The position numbers and the translations under genes were made by a program. Source: Atopsyche davidsoni (Eukaryota > Arthropoda > Insecta > Trichoptera > Hydrobiosidae). From it: a stretch of DNA of 64,000 nucleotides. Positions 25,056 to 37,000 of the stretch are shown piece by piece. The notes beneath the pieces are model-generated. The model had not been told where the DNA came from, searched no databases, and was given only the letters and a program-made list of their open reading frames with translations. How positions within the stretch are numbered: position 1 is the stretch's first letter; each line of letters begins with the position of its first letter. The stretch lies in assembly GCA_022113835.1 (NCBI GenBank), contig JAILWY010000012.1, positions 16,120,001-16,184,000 of the forward strand, in the 5' to 3' direction.

Positions 25056-26049
25056 TGAAGATGCTCGCAAGGTCACTGCGTAGGGTTCATTGTAGTTTGA
25101 TTACTGCGATAAATGCAAACTAATCTAAATTACTGCAATATAATACTGCCTACTGCAACTAATACTATCTTTTCCTCTTGAATAAATTGCAAAATCTATT
25201 TGCCCGACCTGAATCAACTCAATAATGCACTGTTGTTTTTAATTTTCTTGGTTTATTCAGTTTCAATAATTGTTTTAAAAATTACTGTATGTATAATATA
25301 AAAGTTACTATATCTTGTCCATAGATGGCATTAACATGAGTAAAAAAATAATTTAGAAATTTATTTTATTTTTAATTATTATGTTGTTACGAAATCGAGA
25401 AATCAATGGATCATTTAGATTTTTACAACACAGTAAAAAATATATATGTTTAAAAATAAGGTTTATAGGACGATTCCATGAATTTCTATGAAATTGTCAT
25501 GACATTAACCAGCAAAATCAAAAGTTACCACTAATTGCAGTGACTTTAACCCCGAGTATACTTTGAACCAAAAACAAAATTTGACTTTACAAATAGCTTC
25601 TTCGCGAAAGTTTACCTTGTGATAGATTTATCGGTCGTCGATCAGGGGGCAGTTGAATTTTTAAAGTACACAAGCACTCGGTAGATTAAGTGCATTTACT
25701 TCAAATAAAAATATTTTCATAATCGCAATGTATTTATTTGTTTGACTATAGCAATTATTAGTTATATCATGACGGGTCTACTTTCTTGAAGCATTTTTAT
25801 TAGTAATGTTATTGTATCAAATTATACGGTTATACCTTGCATGTGTAATTGTAGCAATTCAATATTCATTAGTAATATAAATTTCTATGTCAAGTTTATT
25901 CCTTGCCCAATTTGCATTTTATTTTTCTTGATTAAGAATATTTTAAAGTTTATTTCTGAAACAAAAAGGAGCACTGTTGTTTCATTTTACAAAAAAAATT
26001 TCCATTGTGTAGAATTTTTTTTGTTAAAAATAAACTGTTAGTATAATAA
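25056..26049. other. AT-rich non-coding DNA
   Basis: No gene, RNA or mobile element end recognised. Confidence 0.5.
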
Positions 26050-26190
26050 GAGGTCGGTAGAAAGGATCTGCAGAAGGAGTATCAGATCTTAACGGAAAGG
26101 TTTTATAATAATGCTTTTAGGCAGCAGCAATACGCAGACTTTTTCTTATGCGGTGTAGAAGGATCCGGAGACCAACTCCACTATTTTCCC
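26050..26190 (+). repeat. Dispersed repeat family R1, copy 4
   Basis: Shares GGAGTATCAGATCTTAACGG, TTATAATAATGC, GGCAGCAGCAATACGCAGAC and GCGGTGTAGAAGGATCC with the copies at 5.7 and 6.4 kb. Confidence 0.6.
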
Positions 26191-26827
26191 ATTAGAAAAC
26201 CATGAACACTGCTTCAGCATGAGTATGTGCTCAGTGAAATGGTTGCAAACCTCCTCTGAGGAAACCACTTGATGAAAAATGAAGAAGAAAGGATTCACTC
26301 GCCATTCGTGTTTGGGCGTTTAGAGGCAAAGCGAGACACCGTCGACTCCATGTGCATAATTTTTCTAATTCTCCATTATATTATTTCTGCAGCTGTTGTC
26401 CAGCACACCACTGATTACACCCTCATGCAGATTCTGAAGAAATCACCCCAGTTTGTTTGCACGTTGCACTCGCTGCGCCAGTAGGCTCGTACTGTGTGCA
26501 TTAGATATCGCGCTAGTTCTCCGAGTAATCATTTGCATAGTTCCTCTCGGTAAATTTGCTTATCACGCTATAAAATAACTGTTGTACGTATTACGATAAG
26601 CCGCAGTGTTGAGATTTTTCACACTAGATATTATCTACGACTATGCTTATATAAGGCAGTTTAAATGTTTGTTTTGAAATAAAACAACATTAAAATTAAT
26701 CAGAGGTATTTTTGTATTGAAAGTTGTATCCCTTGTTTGAAGACAGCATTTATCTGTTTCACGTTCCTCGATTCTAAAAACGTGGGATTTGATTAATATC
26801 GAATTTCAATAAATCTTACTCTTTCGC
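26191..26827. other. Non-coding DNA
   Basis: No recognisable gene. A 71-codon plus-strand frame at 26269-26484 has no domain features. Confidence 0.5.
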
Positions 26828-27460
26828 TTAAGGGTCTAGGTCCCATAATCGAGTATTTTTTATAATTTTCTAGTCCGTTATGCGAAAAATCGACTGCACC
26901 AATAAAAAAATGGACTGCCTCAGGTGTCTGGTTGGCACACCAGAGGCATTCCATTACCTGGCGAAATCGTGTCATTTCATTAATTTAATTGTCACTTGAT
27001 TTTTTTACAGAGTATTGAGAAAACTATAAATTATATTTATTTTTTATTTTTAATTAACGTCTATTTTTATGGTAAAATAAAATCTTGAAGATGTTGAAAA
27101 ATTGGATAAAATGACGACTTTTCAAAACCAAAGTTTGTTAAAGTTTTTTTTTTTTTTAATTTTTAAAATAATTCTCGTATATCGCACAGGGTTTATATTT
27201 GATCTTTTAATTCCAATTGAAAAAAAGACTTTTAAATGTTAAAGACTCTTGGAAAAGGGACATAATGAATCTTCAAATTCCTACACTTTAATCGGAAAAA
27301 CACATATTTTTCATAGTAATAGTAAATTTATAAGAAATAAAAATATATTTTATTCGGAAAAAGGGATGTATCAAACTTTTTTTGATTGGTGCAGTCGATT
27401 TTTCGCAAAACGGACTAGAAAATGATGAAAGAAACTCGATTATGGGACCTAGACCCTTAA
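26828..27460. mobile_element. MITE with long inverted ends and TTAA (or TA) flanks
   Basis: The left end GGGTCTAGGTCCCATAATCG (26832 onward) and the matching inverted right end ending at 27456 share about 80 bp, including CTAGTCCGTT, GCGAAAAATCGACTGCACC and AATAAAAAA-like sequence. TTAA occurs exactly at both borders (26828-26831 and 27457-27460). TTAA duplication is the piggyBac signature, though a TA duplication inside TTAA, as in Tc1/mariner, cannot be excluded. The roughly 625-bp element has no transposase frame. Confidence 0.8.
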
Positions 27461-27689
27461 TAAAACATTTATTTAGATACTTTTCTTCGGCGTTTTGATC
27501 TGCCATTACCACTCAATTAGGTTATCACATTTATTACAAATTGAACCAGATTGTAGTGATTTTTTTTTTTTTGAAATTATTAAAATGCACTTCAACTTAT
27601 ATTAATTTTTATCATCAGATCTGATGCATAGCGTGTATTCGTTTCACGCTTTATTAAAATATAATTTTCCTTTTCTTCCAGCAGTCAAG

Positions 27690-28027
27690 ATGACGATGTC
27701 CACGAGTGCTATCTCCTCCCCCCGCATCCACCGCAAGGTCATGCGGGCACCCTCGAAGATGCACCCGGGCAAGATGCACGCCGGTAAGCGGCACCCCGGC
27801 AAGATGCACCCGGGCAAGATGGTCTCCCACCACCCGGGCAAGATGGCGGCGCACAGCAAGATGGCCGCGCACAGCAAGATCAACGCGCACAACAGGATGC
27901 TGGCCGTGTCCCGCGGGAAGATGCCCTCCGCGCCGCGGCCCATCGAGGCCTGCGACAACAGCAACGACAGCGGCCTCGGCTTCGACCACCACTTGGAAGC
28001 ACACGCTCACAGAAACGGCCCCCTCAG
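27690..28027 (+). CDS. NFAT: NFAT coding exon 1 (start exon)
   Basis: The ATG at 27690 follows a tandem acceptor (TTCCAGCAG, AG at 27680-27681 or 27683-27684), so a 5' UTR intron precedes it. The exon is GC-rich and encodes repeats of HPGKM/HSKM followed by the acidic motif NDSGLGFD. The donor is CAG|GTGATT, leaving phase 2. Confidence 0.88.
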
Positions 28028-31000
28028 GTGATTTAGCAAAGCAATTCAATATTCAGCTGATTCAAACCTTCGTCAAACGTTTAATTCCGGTTTATTCGGA
28101 AATCGTTATAATTAGGGTGTTATAAAATTTCACTTCAGTTGTTACATATATCTGAATCCTACTTGTGGTACCGATGTGGTATTACACATATCTGATTTTG
28201 CAGATATATATATTGAAGCATGCAGTGATTAATTGCTTACATTGACTGCATGCCGATGTCGCTTAATACCAGTTTCGTGCTTAGTGATACAAAGCGCTAT
28301 CAGTTAGTTCCCTCGTTTGTGTTGTTCGCTGCGCGTTGCGTTACAAGTCAATAGCTGTGATTTGTTTTCGAATACCTTTATTGACACATAATGGGCAGCG
28401 GTCGGGACTCCGAGAGCCCTTATCAGCTGTCGCGATTGGTTGAACAACCTCTTGCCTCTGATACTGCCGCATTCCTTGTTTTTGTCCAAACTTCGGTTCA
28501 ATTCTGAATCATTATAAAAAAATACCTGCTGTATATTTTCAGGGTAATGATTTCCGTGAATAATTCGAATAGAGTCGATAAGCGAAATCGGTCGATCGTG
28601 CCCATCACTAGCTTGCACCCATAATCTTTCATTGGTATTCGAGAGAATCGCAGGTTTGCGGAAGTAAAGTGCAATGTTGTCGGTCACCCGATATCACCCC
28701 ATCACACCGTTGCATGCTTGTTTGAGCTGGCAGAATTACCGTCATGTCATCATAATACTGCGCTTTGTAAATCGATCTCCTCACGATGTGCAGCCCGGAG
28801 TTGGGTTACATTTTGCGACATTGATAATGCATAAATGTCAACTTCTCACAATTGGCATTCTGACAGGCAATCAGAGTTGCCTATTAGACCTCGCGGGTAT
28901 CGCTTGCGTTTGACACGTTTGATAGTTAGTTATTTCGAGCAACTGAAGATACTCTTTGTTTTTTTTTTTTATTTATTTCACTTGCCACAGAACAGTGGCG
29001 TCCAGACTGTCCAAAGAATAATTTATAGGTTGATCGATTTTCACACGAAACGGCGAGAAAAGTCCTTGATTTTATTTTCGAGACAACCCACACTTCCACG
29101 AATTCCGCGGCCAGGTGCTCCATCTAATCAAATCAGTGCCGCAGTATTTGAGCCAGAGTTTTAATCGTTAAGTATCAAACCGATAGATATATCAATTTCG
29201 TTTTCATTTACCTAAAAAAAAACTATTATAATTAATTGATCAAGTAATTTTCGGTTTAAACTCAATAAAACGTTTCACGGTAACGGTGGAAAAATTAAAC
29301 CCTATCGCGATTCAAAACCGCGTCTCCAAGGCCTGATGGCTTATTCCTTTCACCCACAGTGGTCCTCGAACTTGCAGATAATGTTTATTGTTATTTAAAT
29401 GTGTGAAACCAACATCTATGAAGTCTTTGAATATTTTATAACATGTCATTGTATGATGTATAATTAGCCAAGATACAAATTACTGGAAAATATCATATTT
29501 CATAATTTTACAGATCTATTATTTGAGCAATGTGTTATTTGGGTGGATTTAACATACAAGAAATACGAAAAAATTATAAATGTTAATTTTTGTTATTGAA
29601 AACACTTTTCGTTTTTCTTCGTCGCCGCTCTCTGCTACCAACATCCGATATTTAGTCAATGTCTTGTATTTGCTTATTTTATTTGTGCTCCAGTTGTGAC
29701 ACATGATACTATAAAAATCTTGCTATCATAGAATGCCAAAAGATATGAATGTGATGAAATCACTACACAATACAAAGCTTAAAAATTTCACAACTACATT
29801 AAGTAATATAATATATATTTTACAGTTCTTCGTTTTCAAGGTTTTTTAAAAATGTTTAAAACACACTTAGTATTATATTTTAGTCTAAACCTCAAAACAT
29901 TGAACATTTCAAGAAACATTCTAAAATTCAATGAAGTTAACTAATATTAATTCATACATAAACTTATAAGTAAATATCCGTAAAAATGACAATATAAATA
30001 GGTAAACTATTTAATAAAACAGCTACTACGTAAACAAAAGCAAAATTATTGTGAGACTTACAATGAGGTAGATAAATAGCTGACGTTTCCTAAAACAACC
30101 AGATAAAGCATACATGTTTAGCATAGACGAAATAATTGTTAGTAAAAGCATCAAATTCGTTAACTTTTCGGTATGTGGTATTATAATTCACTTACAATTA
30201 ATTGAATTTATTTATGTAACCTCACCTCACCTAACCTTAATTGTCGCCCTGCACTATTTTCTGTTATTTTTACTGTCCTAGGACGCTGACATAATGTTTC
30301 TAATACACTCAGTCATTTGCCAAGTCTATCTATAGTCTCATCATATCACGCCTTCTATCTTATGTTATTCAAATGTAAAGGTTGTGCAGCGATAAAATAA
30401 TAAAGGATCGTGACGTCATAACACTGGTCATAACATCTCGTTTGGTAAATGGATGCAAAATATGGATAAGGTATTAAACCAGCACCAGATCAGCGGCGTG
30501 GTTGTGTCGTATCTCCAGTCGATGCGCTCCACTTTGACCTATAAACTTTTATTGTAACATTAAATTAAGGTCTGGAATAGAACAGTTCATGTTTCATTAA
30601 TAAATAGTTGATTTGATTGTTTCAAGTTTTCGGTCCCTGTGCCAGGACCATATTCAGGAATTTCGTATGTTTCCTTTTTTGCTCTGCTCCCCTGTATTTA
30701 AGCATACCACTCTGAAATACACCAAGCTGGTACCTGGGAGCGAACGTACCTCAGAGAGGTACGTTCACCTCTACGTTGCACTGAAATATAGGTGAGCAGC
30801 AGAAAATATCACATAAATCAGATTCTTGAAGATGTCCTAGTACGGGGACCGAAACACCGCAATGAAAACTTGAAACAACTCAATCAACTCAACAACGGCT
30901 GGCAATGGCCACAAAGAATAGCAAATTAAAATATTTTTAGGTAAAGTGGAAAATTCTAGATGTTTTCTTACTAACCGCGATCAAAGGGTTGAGTTCCCAG

Positions 31001-34000
31001 CTGATGTTGCTTTGGGTTTTGTCTGCAGATTCCCCGAGCCCGCGGACAGCTTGTGGAAGGGCGCGGACTGCGAGAGGAAGCGCTCTAGGATGGACGTTAA
31101 GTTCGATTCTGACGATGCTAACGATAACTTTAGTTTTGCTGAGGCAGCCGGCAACTCGATCAGGCAGGCGCCCTCTGCTTCCACGTAGGTTCAACCAATC
31201 ATTCTCTAACAAACATCTTTCAATAATACTTAACAGCACTGGAAAACCTGCGGCTCTACCCCGTCAGCACTGGATCTTGCGGATTATTTACCATTTTGCA
31301 AGTCACCACTTCGTGGAAGTTAATAAAAATCCCATTTCTTAAAATTGACCTAGAATAATCTTCCTACGCCTGCTCTTCAGGCCTAGGAAGAACATATTTA
31401 ATGGTCTTGTTCCCTTGTGGATTTTTTAAACGTATCAGGCTATTTGATAGTCTATGTAAGTAATAAAACCCACCATTGATTTAATCGTTATGGCATACCA
31501 ATATTATTGAACTTTCCTTCAAATATTCTCACTTTTGCCAATTTATAAAAGTAATTAATTACTGCCTTTGAATATTCTTAATTTGTTTGGTATATTCATA
31601 TTAAAGTCATCTATTCAGCTTTAAAAATATATAACGTACTTACTTAGAGCCTTCGTAGCTTGATTACATTCTCTTCAAAAAGGTCCAGTGATGACATGAT
31701 ACAACTGAACCGTAATGGGGTTTTTGTTTTCGTGTTGTAAGGGTTTCCAAGTGCATACTAACTAACCATCGATAACAAATATGATAAGCCGAATAGCTAG
31801 CTATATGTAATAATATGCTTGAATACGAGAGTGTAGATGGGACCAAATCGGTTAAATCAAGTACACGTAAGCCATGGTTTATTGTTGCATAATCTCGTTT
31901 TACTTAGACCTGGTTCGAAAATGCTCTTTCATAGGTCGATAAGAGATTTACAAAAATAATTTAGAATCATTTTCCAAAGAACGCTCATTACTAAATTCTT
32001 TTCGTAAATCTTCTTCTCGATTGGCAAATCATATTTGTTATCAATATAGTATATTACAAATTAAACCAGTCCAACATTTACACTCACCACCGAAGTAAAC
32101 TCTAACTAACAACTTACACAAATAATTAACCTAAATAATAATAAAAATATTTTTAATATTCTATTTTATACTTTTGTCTCTTTATACACGGTGTTTCAAA
32201 AGTCATGGTATCACACAGAAATGGGAGACTGTACCTGTGGGTATTGTTTGATATTACAATTTGAAGAGTGTTTATTATATTAATTCAATCTAAAGTATTT
32301 TTAAAGGTCTTTTGAATGTCAATTTTTTCAATAGTAGTGTCCAATTAAATACCATTTATTTTTTTAAAGTAATGTAAATAAAACTTTTTCATAGTAATTT
32401 AATGTGATATATCTATAGCAAAACTAATTTTACATAACGCATGCAGTTTATAGTATATATATATATATACATAAATTATGGTACCAGTTTCTATTACGGC
32501 AACATTATTATTTTATTGGTATGAAATGGTCCAATTTATTGTCGCAAGTAAAAAACTTTGAAGGTTTGCTTAAATAATTATATTTTGATTGTCAACAAAG
32601 AAAATTTATATTTATGTAAGTATTGGATTTTTGTAGATAAAATTTATTTAAAACAGTAAAAACATTGAATGAGACTTTATCCTAATGTTCGATATACCAA
32701 CAGCCAATATAAAAACATATGATCAAATAATCTCAGAAAACTGGTACCATTCTTAGTTTATTGTTTTAAATAAGAATAAAATTATGAATATTTTTATAAT
32801 GACTTCAATTCTTATTTATTACTAATAATTTTTTTATAATTTGTATGAGTATATGTTTTTTGTGGGTGCAGAATATAAGATTAATTGATTTCAATGTACA
32901 AAATGATGGCTGTTTGATTTTTTTTAGTGTATGAATTTTGCAGGGATATTTTTATTACCAATTTTCAATTTAAAGTATTGAATTTTAATTGAATGTGGAA
33001 ATACAAGGTTTTCAAGTTACGCTGATTATATTAGATTCGCAGATAGTTCAGTTTAGCCACAGAGACTGAGTAGTTAAAATTGTAGGCTAATAAGTATTGC
33101 TTAGTAAGTTGGAAAATACGCTTGTTTAACTTGTAATGTTCATAATTACGTTTTTTTAGCACAGACAAATCAGTTATTTTAAAACATGGTAAAATATCAA
33201 AAAATTCCATTTGATATAAATAACATCTCACCTTTAAAGAAATGGCTTGTTTAGTTGAAAATAAAGAAAAATTATCTAAATACTTATTGTAAAATTATAT
33301 AGTATATATTAGTGAAAGCTGAATTGACAGCAAAATTTTTAAAAAGTTTCACACAAATCTCCTTGAATATTATTTTTATCCAATTATATATTTATATAAA
33401 TTAACCAATGCTACTAATCTTTATGCTTATATGTTTTAAATCTATATGCTTGCTAAGGTGTAATTTATTTTAGTTGTAGAATGTAATTAATGAACTTTTT
33501 TATTTTATTTGGCTTTTTGCTATGTTTGCATGCAAAAAGTATCTGAATAGTTATCATTTCCGCTGGATAAATAAAAAAATATTACACAAATCGTAGGTCC
33601 TACAATTCTATGTTAAGATGTATTTTTCTGTCCTCTGTTACAGATTACCCCGATGCGGTGTGAGCGGAGACAAACTGGCCAGTTCTCTGGTGCGGAGGCG
33701 GGCCTCGGCCATGCCTCCTGCCCCTACCCCCATCCCCACCTTGTGCAGCCCCCTCCCCCAGCACTCCCGTGATGGACGTGCACACCTCCAGATCCTGTGC
33801 CAGCCTGAACAGCAGCACAGAGCCAGGTACGCAAGTGACAGAGTCGCACCTAGAGTATGTCCCTATGTCACGTAAGTGACCAGTGCTTTGTTGAGCCTAG
33901 AGCTTGTAATTCTCATTCATTTATACAATCTTTAAAATAAACCTAATAAATAACATAAATTACTTTTTTTTATGAAAATTTTATAAAAATACTTGAAAAA

Positions 34001-37000
34001 TAAGCAATGCTTTATTGCTTCTTAGGACCACATATCACTGATAAATAGTTTAATATAATATAAATACTGTGGTTTATTTTACTAATAGTTACAGAAAAAT
34101 TTATTGTAAATACTTTTTCCGAAGGTTGTTTAATAACAACCTTCGGAAAAATAATTATAATGATTTTATTTTATCTATTGAACTCATGAGTGCATTAATA
34201 ATTGCAAGTGCAAGAATAATTTATCAGATTAGGTTAACGGCAAATGCTGTTTCCAAATCCTGTTGTTGTGCATATTATGCAAATTCCGTGCGTTTCCATT
34301 ACAAGTTTGCAGCCATTGGGTTTACGGCTGCCCGGTGCCGGCAGGGCTCTGGAAAGTTCTGGGGAGGGCAACAGTCGGGGAATGGTGTTTTGTGCGGACA
34401 CGGCCGCGTTGAGTGGATCCGACCGGGCAGAGTTTTTTAACCTTTGCTTTGGACAGACTATTTTGCATAATGTAGGCGGAATGCAAACTTGCTAGACTAT
34501 CGGTAAATTATCTAAAAATAAATGCATATTTATTACAATACGCCATTCTGATTCGAAATTTATTTATAGGCATATGAGATTTTACAGTTACAACGAAATA
34601 AAAATGAAATTGTTTGAAATGTTTTTAGTGTTAAATTAAAAAAAAACAAGGTAGCTTTTATTGAAGCATAATACACAAAATTTGAAACGAAGAAAAGAGT
34701 GCAGGTAGTTATGTTTTTGGATTATTCCTTTTAACAGTTTTAATGCATTTTGTCTAAATTATTTTGTTTTTTTCTCAATTAGGCTTTTAATTATTCAAAT
34801 TAAGTAAAATTTTGTAATAATTACAACACGTGTCTGTTATTACAGAATCATTGGGTCATCAACACGGTTTTGAGGTTTAATTATTTTAAATGAGAAATTA
34901 ATGCAAGGAAATGTTGTGATAATCTAACTCCATTCTAACTATTACTATTCAGAGGTTTTTAAATCTATGCAATTCAATTTTATTAAATCTTAGCATATCG
35001 ATACAAGCAAATTAACATTTTAAAGCATTGCAACTATGATTGGCAATTAAACCTTTAACTTTGACATCATATGTAGGAATTATATGACAAATAGGTTTTG
35101 ATTTAACGTAGACTTTAAAGATGAGGCACTAAGTGTATCAATAAATGCAAATTATTGATACTAACCCAAGAGTAGTTTGTGTTCTTGATCCTACGCGTGG
35201 CATGCATTTTTTTTATAAATTTTGAATCTGCATATATATATATATACGCTGAACACTGTAGACGCTGACATTAAACATTTGTTGTTTTTAAATGAATGAA
35301 CTGAGTAACCTAGAGTACTTGGTACTTTAAAATGCTTGGAAAAGTATTATGAACACAATATATATATTTTTTTTAATCTACGCTTGCAAGGAAAGATGGA
35401 GATCAACATTGAAAAAGAAAGATGTCTTGCAAACTTTTTCTATTTTTAACTAGAGTATTTTAAAATTTCTTTCAAAAATAAACATAAAAGTACTGTGTTA
35501 AAAATATTTTTTTTCACTATTTATATACTTTTGCATTTATAATTTTAGATATCAAACAGAAGGTAGCAGAGGAGCCGTAAAGGACAGATCTGGCAACAGC
35601 TTTCCAGTTGTTAAATTAGTTGGATATGATAAACCTGCAGTCTTACAAGTAATTTTACTTTATTATATTTATTTTTAAACTAAACACTTTCAAATTCTTT
35701 AGAATCAAACTGATGACAAAGTCTTTTTTATGCTAAAATATAATTATTTGAACTCCAAGTTGAAGTTCAGATAAAATGAGTCGATTGTCCAGGCATCCAT
35801 TGTCTATCAGTTTTAAGCATTGATTAGAATTAATAATATAAGGACTTACTGTGTATTAAAATGAGTATTTATTTATTTACAGGTGTTCATTGGAACTGAT
35901 GTAGGTAGAGTGGCCCCCCACATGTTCTACCAGGCCTGCCGAGTGTCGGGGAAGAACTCTACACCCTGCGGAGAAAGAAAGGAAGATGGCACAGTGCTTA
36001 TAGAAATAGATCTCGATCCTCAAAAAGATTGGCAAGTCACGTGTGACTGTGTAGGAATACTAAAAGTAAGTAAATCTAAAAGTAAATTAAGATTTCATAA
36101 TTTTTCTCATAAGTTCTCTGAACTGTTCTTATGTCGAATCAATAATAATAAACATGTAATTTTTTAAATACAATAACAAGAAAGTGCTTCAGTCCTCGGA
36201 ATTGTAATTTTTTGTATCTCAAATTCTACGCTTATATTTGAGTTGTATTATTTTCTTCAGGAACGGAATGTGGATGTGGAACACAGATTTGGAGAACAGT
36301 CGGGCCAAAGGTGTAAAAAGAAGTCTACAAGGTGCCGGATGGTCTTCAGAACGCAACTCCTTAACCCTGATGGCTCCCTAGAAACCATTCAAGTCTGCTC
36401 ACAGCAAATAGTTTGCAGTAAGTCGCTAATCAAGATCTTCCTCAATACCTAACCAAGCTTAAAATAAAACCTCTACCAGTGATTATTGTGTAGGCTATAA
36501 TATTAATATGCCCGGTGATTTTTTGAAGTGAATGTTATCACTTTTCTAGGGCTTCGTCTGACTAAATTACATTTAAAGTTATTTATATTTTTAATGTATA
36601 TAACCAGTCAATAGTCCGACAAAACCCTCGAAAGAGGGAAGCTCCAACTTCAAAAAAATTAGGAGTTTCTGAGCCATTCAGCTAACCGCATTTGTTAAAA
36701 AAATATTATATTTCTTAAGTAAAAAAAGTGTTGAAATATTAACTTTATATATTCAAGACAGCAAGTAGCGATTGCCTTTTTGCATTACATGTGGAATATT
36801 AATTAAATTTACAATTAAACTATTGATAAGCAATTTGTAATAGTTTCAATTATAAACTCGTACTCGCACTTCATCAAATATTTAATTCCAGACATACCAT
36901 TTATGAATTTTTAATAATAAGACATAAAGACAAAACAAAATTTGATTGAGTTATACACAAACAAAATGGTTTTAGGAAACTGCCATTTGTTATTATTTCA

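Noticed and set aside
27644..28125. Three further long frames (106-139 codons) overlapping NFAT exon 1
   Set aside because: Shadows of the GC-rich repetitive exon 1; the chosen frame is the one that joins the Rel-domain exons.
28304..29164. Open frames of 127 and 109 codons on opposite strands in NFAT intron 1
   Set aside because: No recognisable motifs or splice context; they look like chance frames in a less AT-rich patch.
34350..34360. TGGAAAGTTCT, an exact fit to the TonE/ORE consensus, in NFAT intron 3
   Set aside because: It would suggest autoregulation, but the consensus is so loose that several matches are expected by chance in 64 kb.
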